A stretch of 46,196 nt of DNA, taken from positions 1-46,196 of the forward strand of contig JAKSTJ010000019.1 in the NCBI GenBank assembly GCA_024402635.1. The letters are read 5' to 3'. Source of the DNA: Treponema sp. Its GTDB lineage: Bacteria; Spirochaetota; Spirochaetia; Treponematales; Treponemataceae. Shown in pieces: positions 24,937 through 32,948 of this stretch. Within the stretch, counting starts at the first letter, position 1, and the number at the start of each line of letters is the position of its first letter. The notes beneath the pieces are model-generated. The model was given only the letters and a program-made list of their open reading frames with translations. It was not told where the DNA came from and did no database searches. A program made the translations under genes and the position numbers.

Positions 24937-25809
24937 TTACAGATTTCTTAATGCACTTTCTAATGTGTTCTGCATAAGCATTGCAATTGTCATTGGTCCA
25001 ACTCCACCTGGAACTGGAGTAATGTAACTTGCTTTTTCTTTAAGTTCATCAAAATCGCAGTCACCAATAAGTCTGAAGCCGGATTTTTTTGTTGAATCTG
25101 GAATTCTGTTTACACCAACATCAATAATTACAGCTCCATCTTTTGCCATGTCTGCAGTTAATGTATGAGGATGTCCTGATGCAACAACAAGAATATCAGC
25201 CTGTTTTGTAATTTCTGCCATATTTTTTGTACCGGTATGACACATTGTAACAGTACAGTTTGTATCTTTTCTTGCAAGAAGAATTGAAACTGGTTTTCCA
25301 ACAATATTTGAACGTCCGATTACAACAGCATGTTTTCCGCTGGTTTCAATACCCATTTTCTGTAAAAGAACAATAATTCCGTGTGGTGTACAAGGTAAAA
25401 ATCCAGGACGACCAATCATCATGTTTCCAACGCTTACAGGATGGAATCCATCAACATCTTTTTCTGGAACAATTGCCATAATAACTTTATCTTCATTGAT
25501 ATGTTTTGGGAGTGGAAGTTGAACAAGAATTCCATGAACAGAAGAATCTTTATTTAATTTATCAATAAGCTGAAGCAATTCTTCTTCTGAAGTTGATTCT
25601 GGTAAAGTAATAGAACGATCTTCCATTCCGACTTCAGCCAATGCTTTTCTTTTTCCAGTAACATAACTTACACTGGCAGGGTTTTCTCCTACAAGAATAA
25701 CTGCAAGACAAGGAGTAATGCCTTTTGCTTTTAATTCAGCTGTTTTTGCTGCAACATCAGCTCTTACATCAGCTGCAATCTGTTTTCCATCAATGATAAT
25801 AGCGCTCAT
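24937..25809 (-). CDS. folD: Methylenetetrahydrofolate dehydrogenase/cyclohydrolase FolD
   Basis: Bifunctional cytosolic enzyme that interconverts 5,10-methylene- and 10-formyl-tetrahydrofolate with NADP. 290 residues. The catalytic S-Y-V-T-G-K-R-K-A segment near residue 50, [25 protein letters not shown] and the nucleotide-binding [17 protein letters not shown] are all present, with [16 protein letters not shown] near the end. An AAGGA site lies 9 nt before the ATG. Confidence 0.97.
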   Translation of the reverse strand: MSAIIIDGKQIAADVRADVAAKTAELKAKGITPCLAVILVGENPASVSYVTGKRKALAEVGMEDRSITLPESTSEEELLQLIDKLNKDSSVHGILVQLPLPKHINEDKVIMAIVPEKDVDGFHPVSVGNMMIGRPGFLPCTPHGIIVLLQKMGIETSGKHAVVIGRSNIVGKPVSILLARKDTNCTVTMCHTGTKNMAEITKQADILVVASGHPHTLTADMAKDGAVIIDVGVNRIPDSTKKSGFRLIGDCDFDELKEKASYITPVPGGVGPMTIAMLMQNTLESALRNL

Positions 25810-25839
25810 TCGTAACCATTCCTTATTTAATTCATTTTA

Positions 25840-25868
25840 TTGATAAATGACAGTAAAAACTGTATATT
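25840..25868 (+). promoter_or_regulatory. Sigma70-type promoter for the envelope-protein pair
   Basis: TTGATA (25840-25845), 17 bp, TATATT (25863-25868). The transcript would start near 25875, giving a 27-nt leader with a GGGG ribosome site. Confidence 0.65.
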
Positions 25869-25901
25869 TAAAACATATTACAAAATGAAAAATGGGGCAA
25901 T

Positions 25902-26489
25902 ATGAAACGATTTCTTTCAATTATTTTATCACTTCTCTTTATCACGGGTTTTGTTTTTGCAGAGGAAGAAGGTGATGAATATGATGATGGTTATGTATAT
26001 GAAGTAAACGGGGCAGGAGACCAGTTTATTAAAATAAATCTTGGATCAATAATTCCATTAAATTTTTCGTCTGATGGTATAAACAGATTATATAGTGGCG
26101 GTGTAATGGAATTAGGTTATTACAGATTCCTTAATAAATGGCTGGCTGTTGGTGGCGAAATGTCTGCTTCTTATAATATTTCTGTTGGTGAAAAAATTCT
26201 TGTTATGATTCCATTTACTTTTGGTATTATGTATCAGCCAACTTATAATGATTTTGAATTTCCTATATTTGCAGAAATAGGTTTTTCTTATGAAAGCTGG
26301 CAGAATATGGATTATTTCCCATCCCTGGCAGCAAAACTGGAAGCTGGTGGTTTTTACAGAATAAACGAAATTTGTTCTGTAGGGTTAAATACTTCCTTTA
26401 TGTGGATTCCTCAGTGGTTTAAAGATTCTCAATATAACAAAAACGGTTTGTTTATGACTGCTTCAATTGGAGCCCGTTATCATTTCTAA
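25902..26489 (+). CDS. Secreted, probable outer-membrane beta-barrel protein
   Basis: 195 residues. A typical signal peptide (KRFLSIILSLLFITGFVFA, cleavage after Ala20) is followed by an acidic linker (EEEGDEYDDGY). The mature part has alternating hydrophobic strands with aromatic ends (MELGYYRFL, IPFTFGIMYQP, AEIGFSYE, LEAGGFYRI) and ends A-S-I-G-A-R-Y-H-F, the terminal aromatic typical of barrel proteins. Function unknown. It is followed 13 nt later by a lipoprotein gene. Confidence 0.75.
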   Translation: MKRFLSIILSLLFITGFVFAEEEGDEYDDGYVYEVNGAGDQFIKINLGSIIPLNFSSDGINRLYSGGVMELGYYRFLNKWLAVGGEMSASYNISVGEKILVMIPFTFGIMYQPTYNDFEFPIFAEIGFSYESWQNMDYFPSLAAKLEAGGFYRINEICSVGLNTSFMWIPQWFKDSQYNKNGLFMTASIGARYHF

Positions 26490-26502
26490 TTCAGGAACAA
26501 GT

Positions 26503-27738
26503 ATGAAAAAAAAGATATCATTATTAGCATTAACTGCAGCATTAGTAATCTCATTAACAGGATGTTTTAATCCTGCTTTTTATAATATTATGCAGGATGT
26601 TCCTCCTGAAGAAGCAACAATTTTTGGAATTGTACGTTCTGTTACCCGTTATACAGTAGGATCTGAAGAATATCTTGTAATAAACGCAAACGACGGAATT
26701 CAGTATAAAAAAGCTGATGATAACTCTCATGGTACCTGGAAAAAAGCTGATATTCCATTTTCTTTATTAAAATACGATTATGCTGCTAAAAATCCAGACG
26801 GAACATCCGGAGTTTTCACAGGTGAACAGATTCTTAAAGTTTTAGCTGATTCTGATAATCTTTACGTTGTAACTACTACTTACAGAAATAATTCTGTTGC
26901 CGGTCGTTCTGATCCTGATGAAGTAAAAATCTGGACTTCAAAAGTTACAGACTGGGATTCAATTTCCTGGACTCAGATTGCTTTGCCAGATCGCGAAAGT
27001 GGTGTAGAAGGTGATACTGATACAAGAATTTTTCAGTATTATGAACAGAATGATTATTTAACTTCAAGATTTAATGTTTTTTCTACAAATGCAGTTGAAA
27101 AAGCCCATAGAGCAGTTTACGTAAGAAGTGGTTCTGCAAAAAGCACAATTTATTATTCGTTAAGTAATGGTTCAATTAGTAAAACTTCAATTTCTTCTGT
27201 TGTTGGTGGCTCGGCTGACAAACCTGTAAATGGAGTTGTTTATTTGAATGGTTATAAATTCTTTGAAAGCAGTGCAGTTTGTACAAATGAGGCATCAGGA
27301 ACTCCTGCAACTATTGTTTATTTTGGAAAACCTGGTGATTCAAAATTGTATACCTATGATGGAAGTACTGTAACTACCTGTTTGAATTGTGGAGATGAAT
27401 TATCTTGTATTGCTGTTTCAAAAGATTCTCTTATAATTGGTCGTGCACATTATTCATCATTAACAGCAACAAGCGGTGGTGCTGTAAGAGTTCTTCTTAA
27501 TAATGAAGGAGTACCAGCAAAATCTTTGTCTTCTTTCAATACAAATGCTTCTTCTCAACTTTCCAGTGCATATTTAATTTTTACACTTTTATGTGTTGAT
27601 CCATCTCAGGACGAAGCAGATGCTACTTTCTATTCTTCAATTGGATTCAGAGGAACTGGAGCTTCAACATCAGTTACATATGAAAATGTTGGACTGTGGT
27701 CTTATTATCCAGAACGTGGAAACTGGAACCGAGAATAA
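26503..27738 (+). CDS. Lipoprotein, hypothetical, possible beta-propeller
   Basis: 411 residues with an N-terminal signal (MKKKISLLALTAALVISL) and lipobox L-T-G-C, so Cys20 would be lipidated. I use the ATG at 26503 with CAGGA upstream; an in-frame earlier start overlaps the previous gene. The body has repeating strand pairs with Ser/Thr/Asp turns (EEYLVINANDGIQYKKADD, SKLYTYDGSTVTTCLNCGD, KDSLIIGRAHYSS), consistent with a beta-propeller. I do not recognise a family. It probably works with the outer-membrane-like protein before it. Confidence 0.75.
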   Translation: MKKKISLLALTAALVISLTGCFNPAFYNIMQDVPPEEATIFGIVRSVTRYTVGSEEYLVINANDGIQYKKADDNSHGTWKKADIPFSLLKYDYAAKNPDGTSGVFTGEQILKVLADSDNLYVVTTTYRNNSVAGRSDPDEVKIWTSKVTDWDSISWTQIALPDRESGVEGDTDTRIFQYYEQNDYLTSRFNVFSTNAVEKAHRAVYVRSGSAKSTIYYSLSNGSISKTSISSVVGGSADKPVNGVVYLNGYKFFESSAVCTNEASGTPATIVYFGKPGDSKLYTYDGSTVTTCLNCGDELSCIAVSKDSLIIGRAHYSSLTATSGGAVRVLLNNEGVPAKSLSSFNTNASSQLSSAYLIFTLLCVDPSQDEADATFYSSIGFRGTGASTSVTYENVGLWSYYPERGNWNRE

Positions 27739-27749
27739 AAAAACAGCAT

Positions 27750-30122
27750 ATGGCCGATACACTTTTTGAGCAGGTAAAAAGTTCCAATGAACCACTGGCA
27801 GCACGTATGCGCCCAAGAAATCTTGATGAATATATTGGGCAGGATCATATTGTTGGAAAGGGTCGTTTATTAAGACGAGCCATTGCTGCCGACCAGCTTA
27901 CATCTGTAATTTTTTATGGACCTCCAGGAAGTGGAAAAACAACTTTAGCAAGAGTTATTGCCAATCATACAAAATCAAATTTTATTACTCTTAATGCAGT
28001 TTTAACTGGTGTTGCAGATATTCGCGAATCAATTAAAAAGGCAGAAGAGTATTTTAATTTATATTCAAGACGTACCATTTTATTTGTAGATGAAGTTCAT
28101 CGTTGGAATAAAAGTCAGCAGGATGCACTCTTACCTTGGGTAGAAAATGGTACAATCATTCTTATTGGTGCAACAACCGAAAATCCTTTTTTTGAAGTAA
28201 ATAAAGCTTTAGTTTCCAGATCCAGAGTTTTTCAACTTAAACCATTAACTTCTGAAGATTTAAAAAAAGCTGCCGAAATGGCTCTTTCCGATAAAGATCG
28301 GGGCTATGGAAAATGGAAGGTGTTTTTCGAAGAAGGTGCTTTAGAACATCTTATTGATACAGCTAATGGTGATGCCCGTTCATTGTTAAATGCTTTAGAA
28401 CTAGCTGTAGAAACTACTCCAGAAAAATGGAATCCTTTGGCACAACCTCCTGTTCCAGCTTTTGGAAGTGAAATTTATATCAGTAAAGAAGCTGCCGAAG
28501 AATCAATTCAAAAAAAAGTTGTTCTTTATGATAGAGATGGAGATTATCATTACGATATAATCAGTGCTTTTATAAAATCTTTACGGGGCCGCGATCCAGA
28601 TGCAGCTTGTTACTGGCTTGCAAGAATGGTAAGGGCAGGAGAAGATCCTCATTTTATTTTCAGAAGAATGTTAATTTCTGCTTGCGAAGATACTGGTCTT
28701 GCTGATCCAAATGCAATCACAGTGGTAAATTCCTGTGCTGCCGCTTTCGACAGAGTTGGTATGCCGGAAGGAAATTATTTTCTTTCTCATGCCGCTTTAT
28801 ATTTATCAACTGCACCTAAATCAAACAGTTCAATGGCATTTTTTGATGCTTTATCTTCTGTAGAAAAAGAAGATGCTGATGTTCCTAATCATTTAAGAGA
28901 TGCAAATCGGGATGCAGAAGGTTTTGGCCATGGTTCCGGATATATGTACCCTCATGCTTACAAAGACCATTGGGTTGCTCAACAATATTTACCAGATTCA
29001 ATACGAGGAAGAATTTTTTATACTCCAAGTACACAAGGTTATGAAGGTACAATAAGAAGTGAAGTTCTTTCAAGAAGGGAAGTTCAGATTGCTTCAATTC
29101 TAAATCCTCCAAGAAATGAAGAAAAATCAGAATTTGGAGAAAATCCTGTATCAGAATGGTGGATAAACGAACATTTTAAGAGCGGAGAAACAAAAAATGA
29201 TGAAAATCTGACTTTCTCTCCAAAAGATGAAAAGAAAGAAAAAATACTTTCATCTGCCGATAAATTCTGGCGTCAGAGATTAGATTCAAATCATTCAGAA
29301 AATCTTCTTTCAATACGAAACATAATGATTGAAATTGCTCAGTTGCGTCGTCATTACCGCAGTTTAATCTGGAATGCTGATTCAGGACTTTTAATATGGG
29401 AAATTGCCCGTAAAACTCCAGAAGGAGTTGCCTGTGGTGTATGTCGTAGTGAGCAGGGAAAAAAGATTTTACAGCAATATGAACAGACTTTAGGCGATAT
29501 GGATCGTCCTGTTTTAATAAATAGAGATAAATTAACACTTTCAGAAACTCTCTGTAAATTTGAAGATACGGTTTTTGACAGAGTTTTTTTTATGGATCCA
29601 GTTCTTAATCAAAAAAATATTTCAAATCTGGCAGATGCTTTATTTGCAGAATATTCAAAAGAAGAGGGCCATTTTGCAGAAGGCTGTGAAACAATTATTT
29701 CCCAGACAATTCCTGTAAAAGGGCAGAGACTTGGAAAATTAATTAAAGACTCAATTTTAACTGACGATTCAACTCAGGAAGAAATTTCATTAATTGAAAA
29801 ACTTATCCAGTCAGATGATCTGTATTTTTCAGATAAAGAAAACTCTCTTTTTAACTGGGATGACGAATCAATTAATAATGAATTTTCTTCCAAAGGTTTT
29901 ACAGTTTTTACTGAAACAAAAGATTTTTCTGAAAAAATGTATATTTCAGTTTCTGATATTGAAAATTGGTTTAATCCTGAAAATTCAGCATATGGAAAAT
30001 TTATTAACAATCAGCTTTCTTCAGATGAAATTGAAAAAATAAAACAGCTTCTTCTCACAAATGGCGAAAAGAAGCTGTTTAACTGGAAAAAAGTTTATGC
30101 TTTTTTTAAGATTAGTCTCTGA
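27750..30122 (+). CDS. rarA: RarA (MgsA) replication-recombination ATPase fused to a C-terminal domain
   Basis: 790 residues, from the ATG at 27750 (11 nt after the lipoprotein stop). The first ~430 residues are Rar[19 protein letters not shown], Walker A GPPGSGKT at 57-64, Walker B LFVDEVHR, the sensor [13 protein letters not shown], and the tetramerisation/collar region ending VPNHLRDAN and GYMYPH. RarA acts at stalled forks. The remaining ~300 residues form a second domain; [12 protein letters not shown] and [10 protein letters not shown] look Rossmann-like, perhaps a degenerate methyltransferase. Fusions of this kind are catalogued (as I recall CDD PRK13341, RarA/unknown domain fusion). 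Its end overlaps the convergent ilvB by 11 bp. Confidence 0.92.
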   Translation: MADTLFEQVKSSNEPLAARMRPRNLDEYIGQDHIVGKGRLLRRAIAADQLTSVIFYGPPGSGKTTLARVIANHTKSNFITLNAVLTGVADIRESIKKAEEYFNLYSRRTILFVDEVHRWNKSQQDALLPWVENGTIILIGATTENPFFEVNKALVSRSRVFQLKPLTSEDLKKAAEMALSDKDRGYGKWKVFFEEGALEHLIDTANGDARSLLNALELAVETTPEKWNPLAQPPVPAFGSEIYISKEAAEESIQKKVVLYDRDGDYHYDIISAFIKSLRGRDPDAACYWLARMVRAGEDPHFIFRRMLISACEDTGLADPNAITVVNSCAAAFDRVGMPEGNYFLSHAALYLSTAPKSNSSMAFFDALSSVEKEDADVPNHLRDANRDAEGFGHGSGYMYPHAYKDHWVAQQYLPDSIRGRIFYTPSTQGYEGTIRSEVLSRREVQIASILNPPRNEEKSEFGENPVSEWWINEHFKSGETKNDENLTFSPKDEKKEKILSSADKFWRQRLDSNHSENLLSIRNIMIEIAQLRRHYRSLIWNADSGLLIWEIARKTPEGVACGVCRSEQGKKILQQYEQTLGDMDRPVLINRDKLTLSETLCKFEDTVFDRVFFMDPVLNQKNISNLADALFAEYSKEEGHFAEGCETIISQTIPVKGQRLGKLIKDSILTDDSTQEEISLIEKLIQSDDLYFSDKENSLFNWDDESINNEFSSKGFTVFTETKDFSEKMYISVSDIENWFNPENSAYGKFINNQLSSDEIEKIKQLLLTNGEKKLFNWKKVYAFFKISL

Positions 30123-31881
30123 TTGAATCTATATTAGCTTTTCCACCTGGTACAAATGGAAGAACAGTTTCTTCTGAATCTACACTTATTCTTACAAAGC
30201 AAGGTTTATTTTCACGATTTGCATCAAATGCTTTTTTGTACCATTCTGCATCAGAATCACCGTCAATTGCTTCAATTCCAAAACCTTTTGCAATAGCAAG
30301 TAAATCTGGCTGTTTTGAGAAAATAGAAGCACTGTAATTTTTTTCAAAAAGATATTTCTGCTGCTGGTAAACCATTCCTAATGTTCCATTCTGGAAAACA
30401 ATTACAGTAACTGGAAGATTATGTTCAGCAAGGGTTGCAAGTTCCTGAATATTCATCATAATTGAACCGTCTCCACTAAAACAAACAATTCGTTTATCAG
30501 GATTTGCAAGAGCAGCTCCAATTGCTGCTGGTAAACCAAAACCCATTGTTCCAAGACTTCCAGATGTAAGGAATGTTCTTGGTGCTTCTACAGGATAGTA
30601 TTGAGCGGCCCACATCTGATGCTGACCAACGTCTGTTGTAACAATTAAATCTTTTGCTGTAGTTCCGGCTTTTTCAGAATATTCTGGCACTTTAGAAATA
30701 ATTTCTCTTGGATTTGCTTTCTTTTCTCCTTCAGGACGGCCAATAGTAATGGAATTATTTTCTCTTTTGCATGCAATAATTTTTTCCAGCCACTGAGCTC
30801 TTGCTTCGGCTTCTTTCCATGCCTGTCCATATTTTTCCTGTTTTTCAGATGAAAGCTGAACTAAAATAGGGAATACAGATTCAACATCTGCAACCACAGA
30901 AATGTGTGATTTCATAATTTTATCAACTTCTGCAGCATCAACATCAATATGAATAATTTTTGCATTTGGACAGAATTTTGAAACAACACCAGTTGCTCTG
31001 TCATCAAAACGAACACCAGCTGCAATTACTAAATCAGAATCATGCATTGCAACGTTAGCAGCATGAGAACCATGCATACCAACCATTCCAATAAACATTT
31101 CAGAACTTTCAGGAACAGCTCCAAGTCCCATTAAACTGGTAACAACAGGTAATCTATAACTATGGAGAAATTTCTTTAAGCCTTCAGCTGCAGCAGGAGA
31201 ATTACATCCACCTCCACAGAATAAGACTGGTTTTTTAGCAGTTGCAAGAATATCTGTAATTTTATCAAGTTTAGCTGCGTATAAATGAGGAGGAGTGTGG
31301 AATCGTCCTAAAAGTTTCTGTCGGCTGGAATCCTTATCTTCATTTCCGCCATTAATTTCCGGCCATTTAGAAACTTCACATTCTTTAAGCTGAACATCTC
31401 TTGGAACATCAATTAAAACAGGTCCAGGTCTTCCGCTCATTGCAATTTCAAAAGCCTTTGGAATTGCAGTTAATAATTCTTCAGGAGATTTTACCATCAT
31501 TGAATGTTTTGTGATTGGAAAAGAAAGTCCAAAAGTATCTGCTTCCTGGAAAGCATCTGTTCCAATTAAAGTAGTATTTACCTGTCCAGTAATAGCAATA
31601 ATAGGAATTGAATCACAACGGGCATCTGCAACAGCTGTTAATAAATTCATTGCTCCTGGACCAGAAGTTGCCATACAAACTGCAGGTTTACCTGTTGAAC
31701 GGGCCATACCCTGAGCAATAAAACCGGCTGCCTGTTCCTGGCGCACAAGAATATGCTGGATTGAAGATCGGTTTAATTCATCGTAAAGAGGAAGAATAGA
31801 TCCTCCGGGAATACCTGCCACTGTATCAATACCATACATTTCTAATAATTTAACAATAATCTGTGCACCACTTTGTTTCAT
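30112..31881 (-). CDS. ilvB: Acetolactate synthase catalytic subunit
   Basis: First committed step of valine, leucine and isoleucine synthesis, ThDP- and FAD-dependent. 589 residues: GIPGGSILPLYDEL and the catalytic glutamate in V-R-Q-E-Q-A-A-G-F near residue 50, ATSGPGAMNLLTA, ITGQV, FAD-region VIAAGVRFDDRATG, and the ThDP motif G-D-G-S-I-M-M-N-I-Q-E-L. An AAGGGG site precedes the ATG. No regulatory subunit ilvN is adjacent, so this gene is expressed alone here. Its leader contains an attenuator (see neighbouring entries), so regulation by valine/leucine supply is likely. Confidence 0.96.
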   Translation of the reverse strand: MKQSGAQIIVKLLEMYGIDTVAGIPGGSILPLYDELNRSSIQHILVRQEQAAGFIAQGMARSTGKPAVCMATSGPGAMNLLTAVADARCDSIPIIAITGQVNTTLIGTDAFQEADTFGLSFPITKHSMMVKSPEELLTAIPKAFEIAMSGRPGPVLIDVPRDVQLKECEVSKWPEINGGNEDKDSSRQKLLGRFHTPPHLYAAKLDKITDILATAKKPVLFCGGGCNSPAAAEGLKKFLHSYRLPVVTSLMGLGAVPESSEMFIGMVGMHGSHAANVAMHDSDLVIAAGVRFDDRATGVVSKFCPNAKIIHIDVDAAEVDKIMKSHISVVADVESVFPILVQLSSEKQEKYGQAWKEAEARAQWLEKIIACKRENNSITIGRPEGEKKANPREIISKVPEYSEKAGTTAKDLIVTTDVGQHQMWAAQYYPVEAPRTFLTSGSLGTMGFGLPAAIGAALANPDKRIVCFSGDGSIMMNIQELATLAEHNLPVTVIVFQNGTLGMVYQQQKYLFEKNYSASIFSKQPDLLAIAKGFGIEAIDGDSDAEWYKKAFDANRENKPCFVRISVDSEETVLPFVPGGKANIDSIRD

Positions 31882-31911
31882 TTGTTGCCCCTTAAAATAA
31901 TTGGATTATAT

Positions 31912-31939
31912 AAAAAAAGCTCCCCATTTTAGGAGAGCC
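31912..31939 (-). terminator. Attenuator terminator in the ilvB leader
   Basis: On the - strand GGCTCTCC and GGGGAGC form a stem of at least 7 bp (one T-G pair) with a 6-nt TAAAAT loop, immediately followed by seven T's. It lies between the leader peptide and ilvB, 30 nt before the ilvB ATG, so it would stop transcription before the structural gene. Confidence 0.88.
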
Positions 31940-31998
31940 TTATTTTTACAAGTTTTGTAACATATTTAATGCTTCAGAACAAAATTCAATAACGCTCT
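31934..31998 (-). promoter_or_regulatory. Antiterminator pairing of the ilvB attenuator
   Basis: AGAGCGTTATT (31998-31988) can pair with AATAAGGCTCT (31944-31934) with a single G-G mismatch. The second segment is the 5' arm of the terminator, so the two structures exclude each other. The first segment starts 5 nt after the leader-peptide stop codon, where a ribosome stalled earlier in the leader would leave it free. A region-1 partner that would cover this segment is not obvious to me. Confidence 0.75.
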
Positions 31999-32003
31999 TT
32001 GGA

Positions 32004-32063
32004 CTAGGCCACCACTAAAAGGACGAGAACAAATAGAACTTTGACTAAAACTGATTTTTTCAT
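32004..32063 (-). CDS. ilvB leader peptide (19 residues, Val/Leu-rich)
   Basis: A 20-codon frame reading MKKSVLVKVLFVLVLLVVA then TAG. Seven of 19 residues are valine and five leucine, with no isoleucine, as in the Val/Leu-responsive ilvB leaders of enteric bacteria. AAGGAT lies just before the ATG. The stop codon is 65 nt before the terminator stem. In the attenuation model, scarce charged tRNA-Val or tRNA-Leu stalls the ribosome in these codons and favours the antiterminator, raising ilvB expression. Such peptides are too short for most gene finders. A chance signal-peptide-like frame is the alternative, but the location and paired structures argue against it. Confidence 0.82.
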   Translation of the reverse strand: MKKSVLVKVLFVLVLLVVA

Positions 32064-32072
32064 ATATCCTTA

Positions 32073-32101
32073 ATTTTCCCTTTTTTTTCATCCTGTGTCA
32101 A
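32073..32101 (-). promoter_or_regulatory. Possible promoter of the ilvB leader
   Basis: A consensus TTGACA occupies 32101-32096, right after the folE2 stop. At 17 bp spacing the -10 would be GAAAAT (32078-32073), a poor match lacking the first T. Read-through from folE2, on the same strand, may contribute. Confidence 0.45.
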
Positions 32102-32109
32102 TAGTAAAA

Positions 32110-32877
32110 TTATTCCTGGTATTCAGTATAAGCGTAGGCGTTATGCAAATGAATACTTTCTTCATTTTCAGCTTCAACACTAAACCATTTGAATTTCATT
32201 TGTTTTAAGCCTAAATAAATTTCTCTTACCAGATCTTCAACAAATCTAGGATTTTCATAAGCGTGTTCAGTAACCTGTTTTTCATCCTGACGTTTTAAAA
32301 CAGAATAAAGAGGTGAAGAGGCTTTTTGTTCAACCATAGAAATTACATCTTCAATCCAGAAAAATTCAGAATATAAAACCTTAATTCTTACATATCCACG
32401 CTGATTATGAGCTCCATATTCACTTATTGCTTTAGAACAAGGACACAATGTCGTAACTGGAACTTCAATTCCAACGTAGAAATCCTTTTTACTGCCAGAA
32501 ACTTCTCCTTCGTAAGAACAGATATATTCCATCATTCCTGGAGTTTCCGAAACAGGAGCCTTTTTTTCAATAAAGTATGGGAATGTAATGCTGCCGTATG
32601 CCTTTTCTGCATCCAGTTTATTTCGAATTTCATCCAGCATAACAAGAAAATGCTGCATTGAAATATTAGTGTGATATTTATGAAAAACCTCAATAAATCG
32701 GGACATATGAGTTCCCTTAAAACTATGAGGCAGATTTACATATAAATTTACTGTTGCAGTTGTATTTTGAGTCTTTTGAGTTTTATCTAAAACAGAAACC
32801 GGATATTTTACACCTCTTACTCCAACTTTTTGTAAAGGAACTTCTCTCGTATCTTTTTCGTTCTGAATATCACGCAT
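32110..32877 (-). CDS. folE2: GTP cyclohydrolase FolE2 (type IB)
   Basis: Zinc- or other-metal-dependent enzyme making 7,8-dihydroneopterin triphosphate for folate (and queuosine precursors). 255 residues with family blocks VGVRGVKYPV, F-K-G-T-H-M-S-R-F-I, TLCPCSKAISEYGAHNQRG (metal-binding Cys and the active-site region) and E-S-I-H-L-H-N-A-Y-A-Y near the end. folD elsewhere in the window serves the same cofactor. It is transcribed divergently from miaB; the 71-bp gap holds both promoters. Confidence 0.96.
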   Translation of the reverse strand: MRDIQNEKDTREVPLQKVGVRGVKYPVSVLDKTQKTQNTTATVNLYVNLPHSFKGTHMSRFIEVFHKYHTNISMQHFLVMLDEIRNKLDAEKAYGSITFPYFIEKKAPVSETPGMMEYICSYEGEVSGSKKDFYVGIEVPVTTLCPCSKAISEYGAHNQRGYVRIKVLYSEFFWIEDVISMVEQKASSPLYSVLKRQDEKQVTEHAYENPRFVEDLVREIYLGLKQMKFKWFSVEAENEESIHLHNAYAYTEYQE

Positions 32878-32883
32878 ATTGAA

Positions 32884-32889
32884 AATATA
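32884..32889 (-). promoter_or_regulatory. Leaderless -10 box of folE2
   Basis: TATATT on the - strand ends 6 nt before the folE2 ATG, so the transcript would begin at the ATG itself. The -35 at 17 bp is weak (TTTATT, 32912-32907). No ribosome site is present. Confidence 0.5.
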
Positions 32890-32912
32890 ACTTAATTAGA
32901 GAATAAAATAAA

Positions 32913-32941
32913 CTGACATAAATACATTTTTTCTATACAAT
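32913..32941 (+). promoter_or_regulatory. Leaderless promoter of miaB
   Basis: CTGACA (32913-32918), 17 bp, TACAAT (32936-32941). The predicted start at 32948 is one base before the miaB ATG at 32949. Confidence 0.7.
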
Positions 32942-32948
32942 ATAGATT

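Noticed and set aside
30112..30122. 11-bp overlap of rarA and ilvB stop regions as a possible frameshift or assembly error
   Set aside because: Both proteins end normally for their families; a short tail-to-tail overlap is ordinary.
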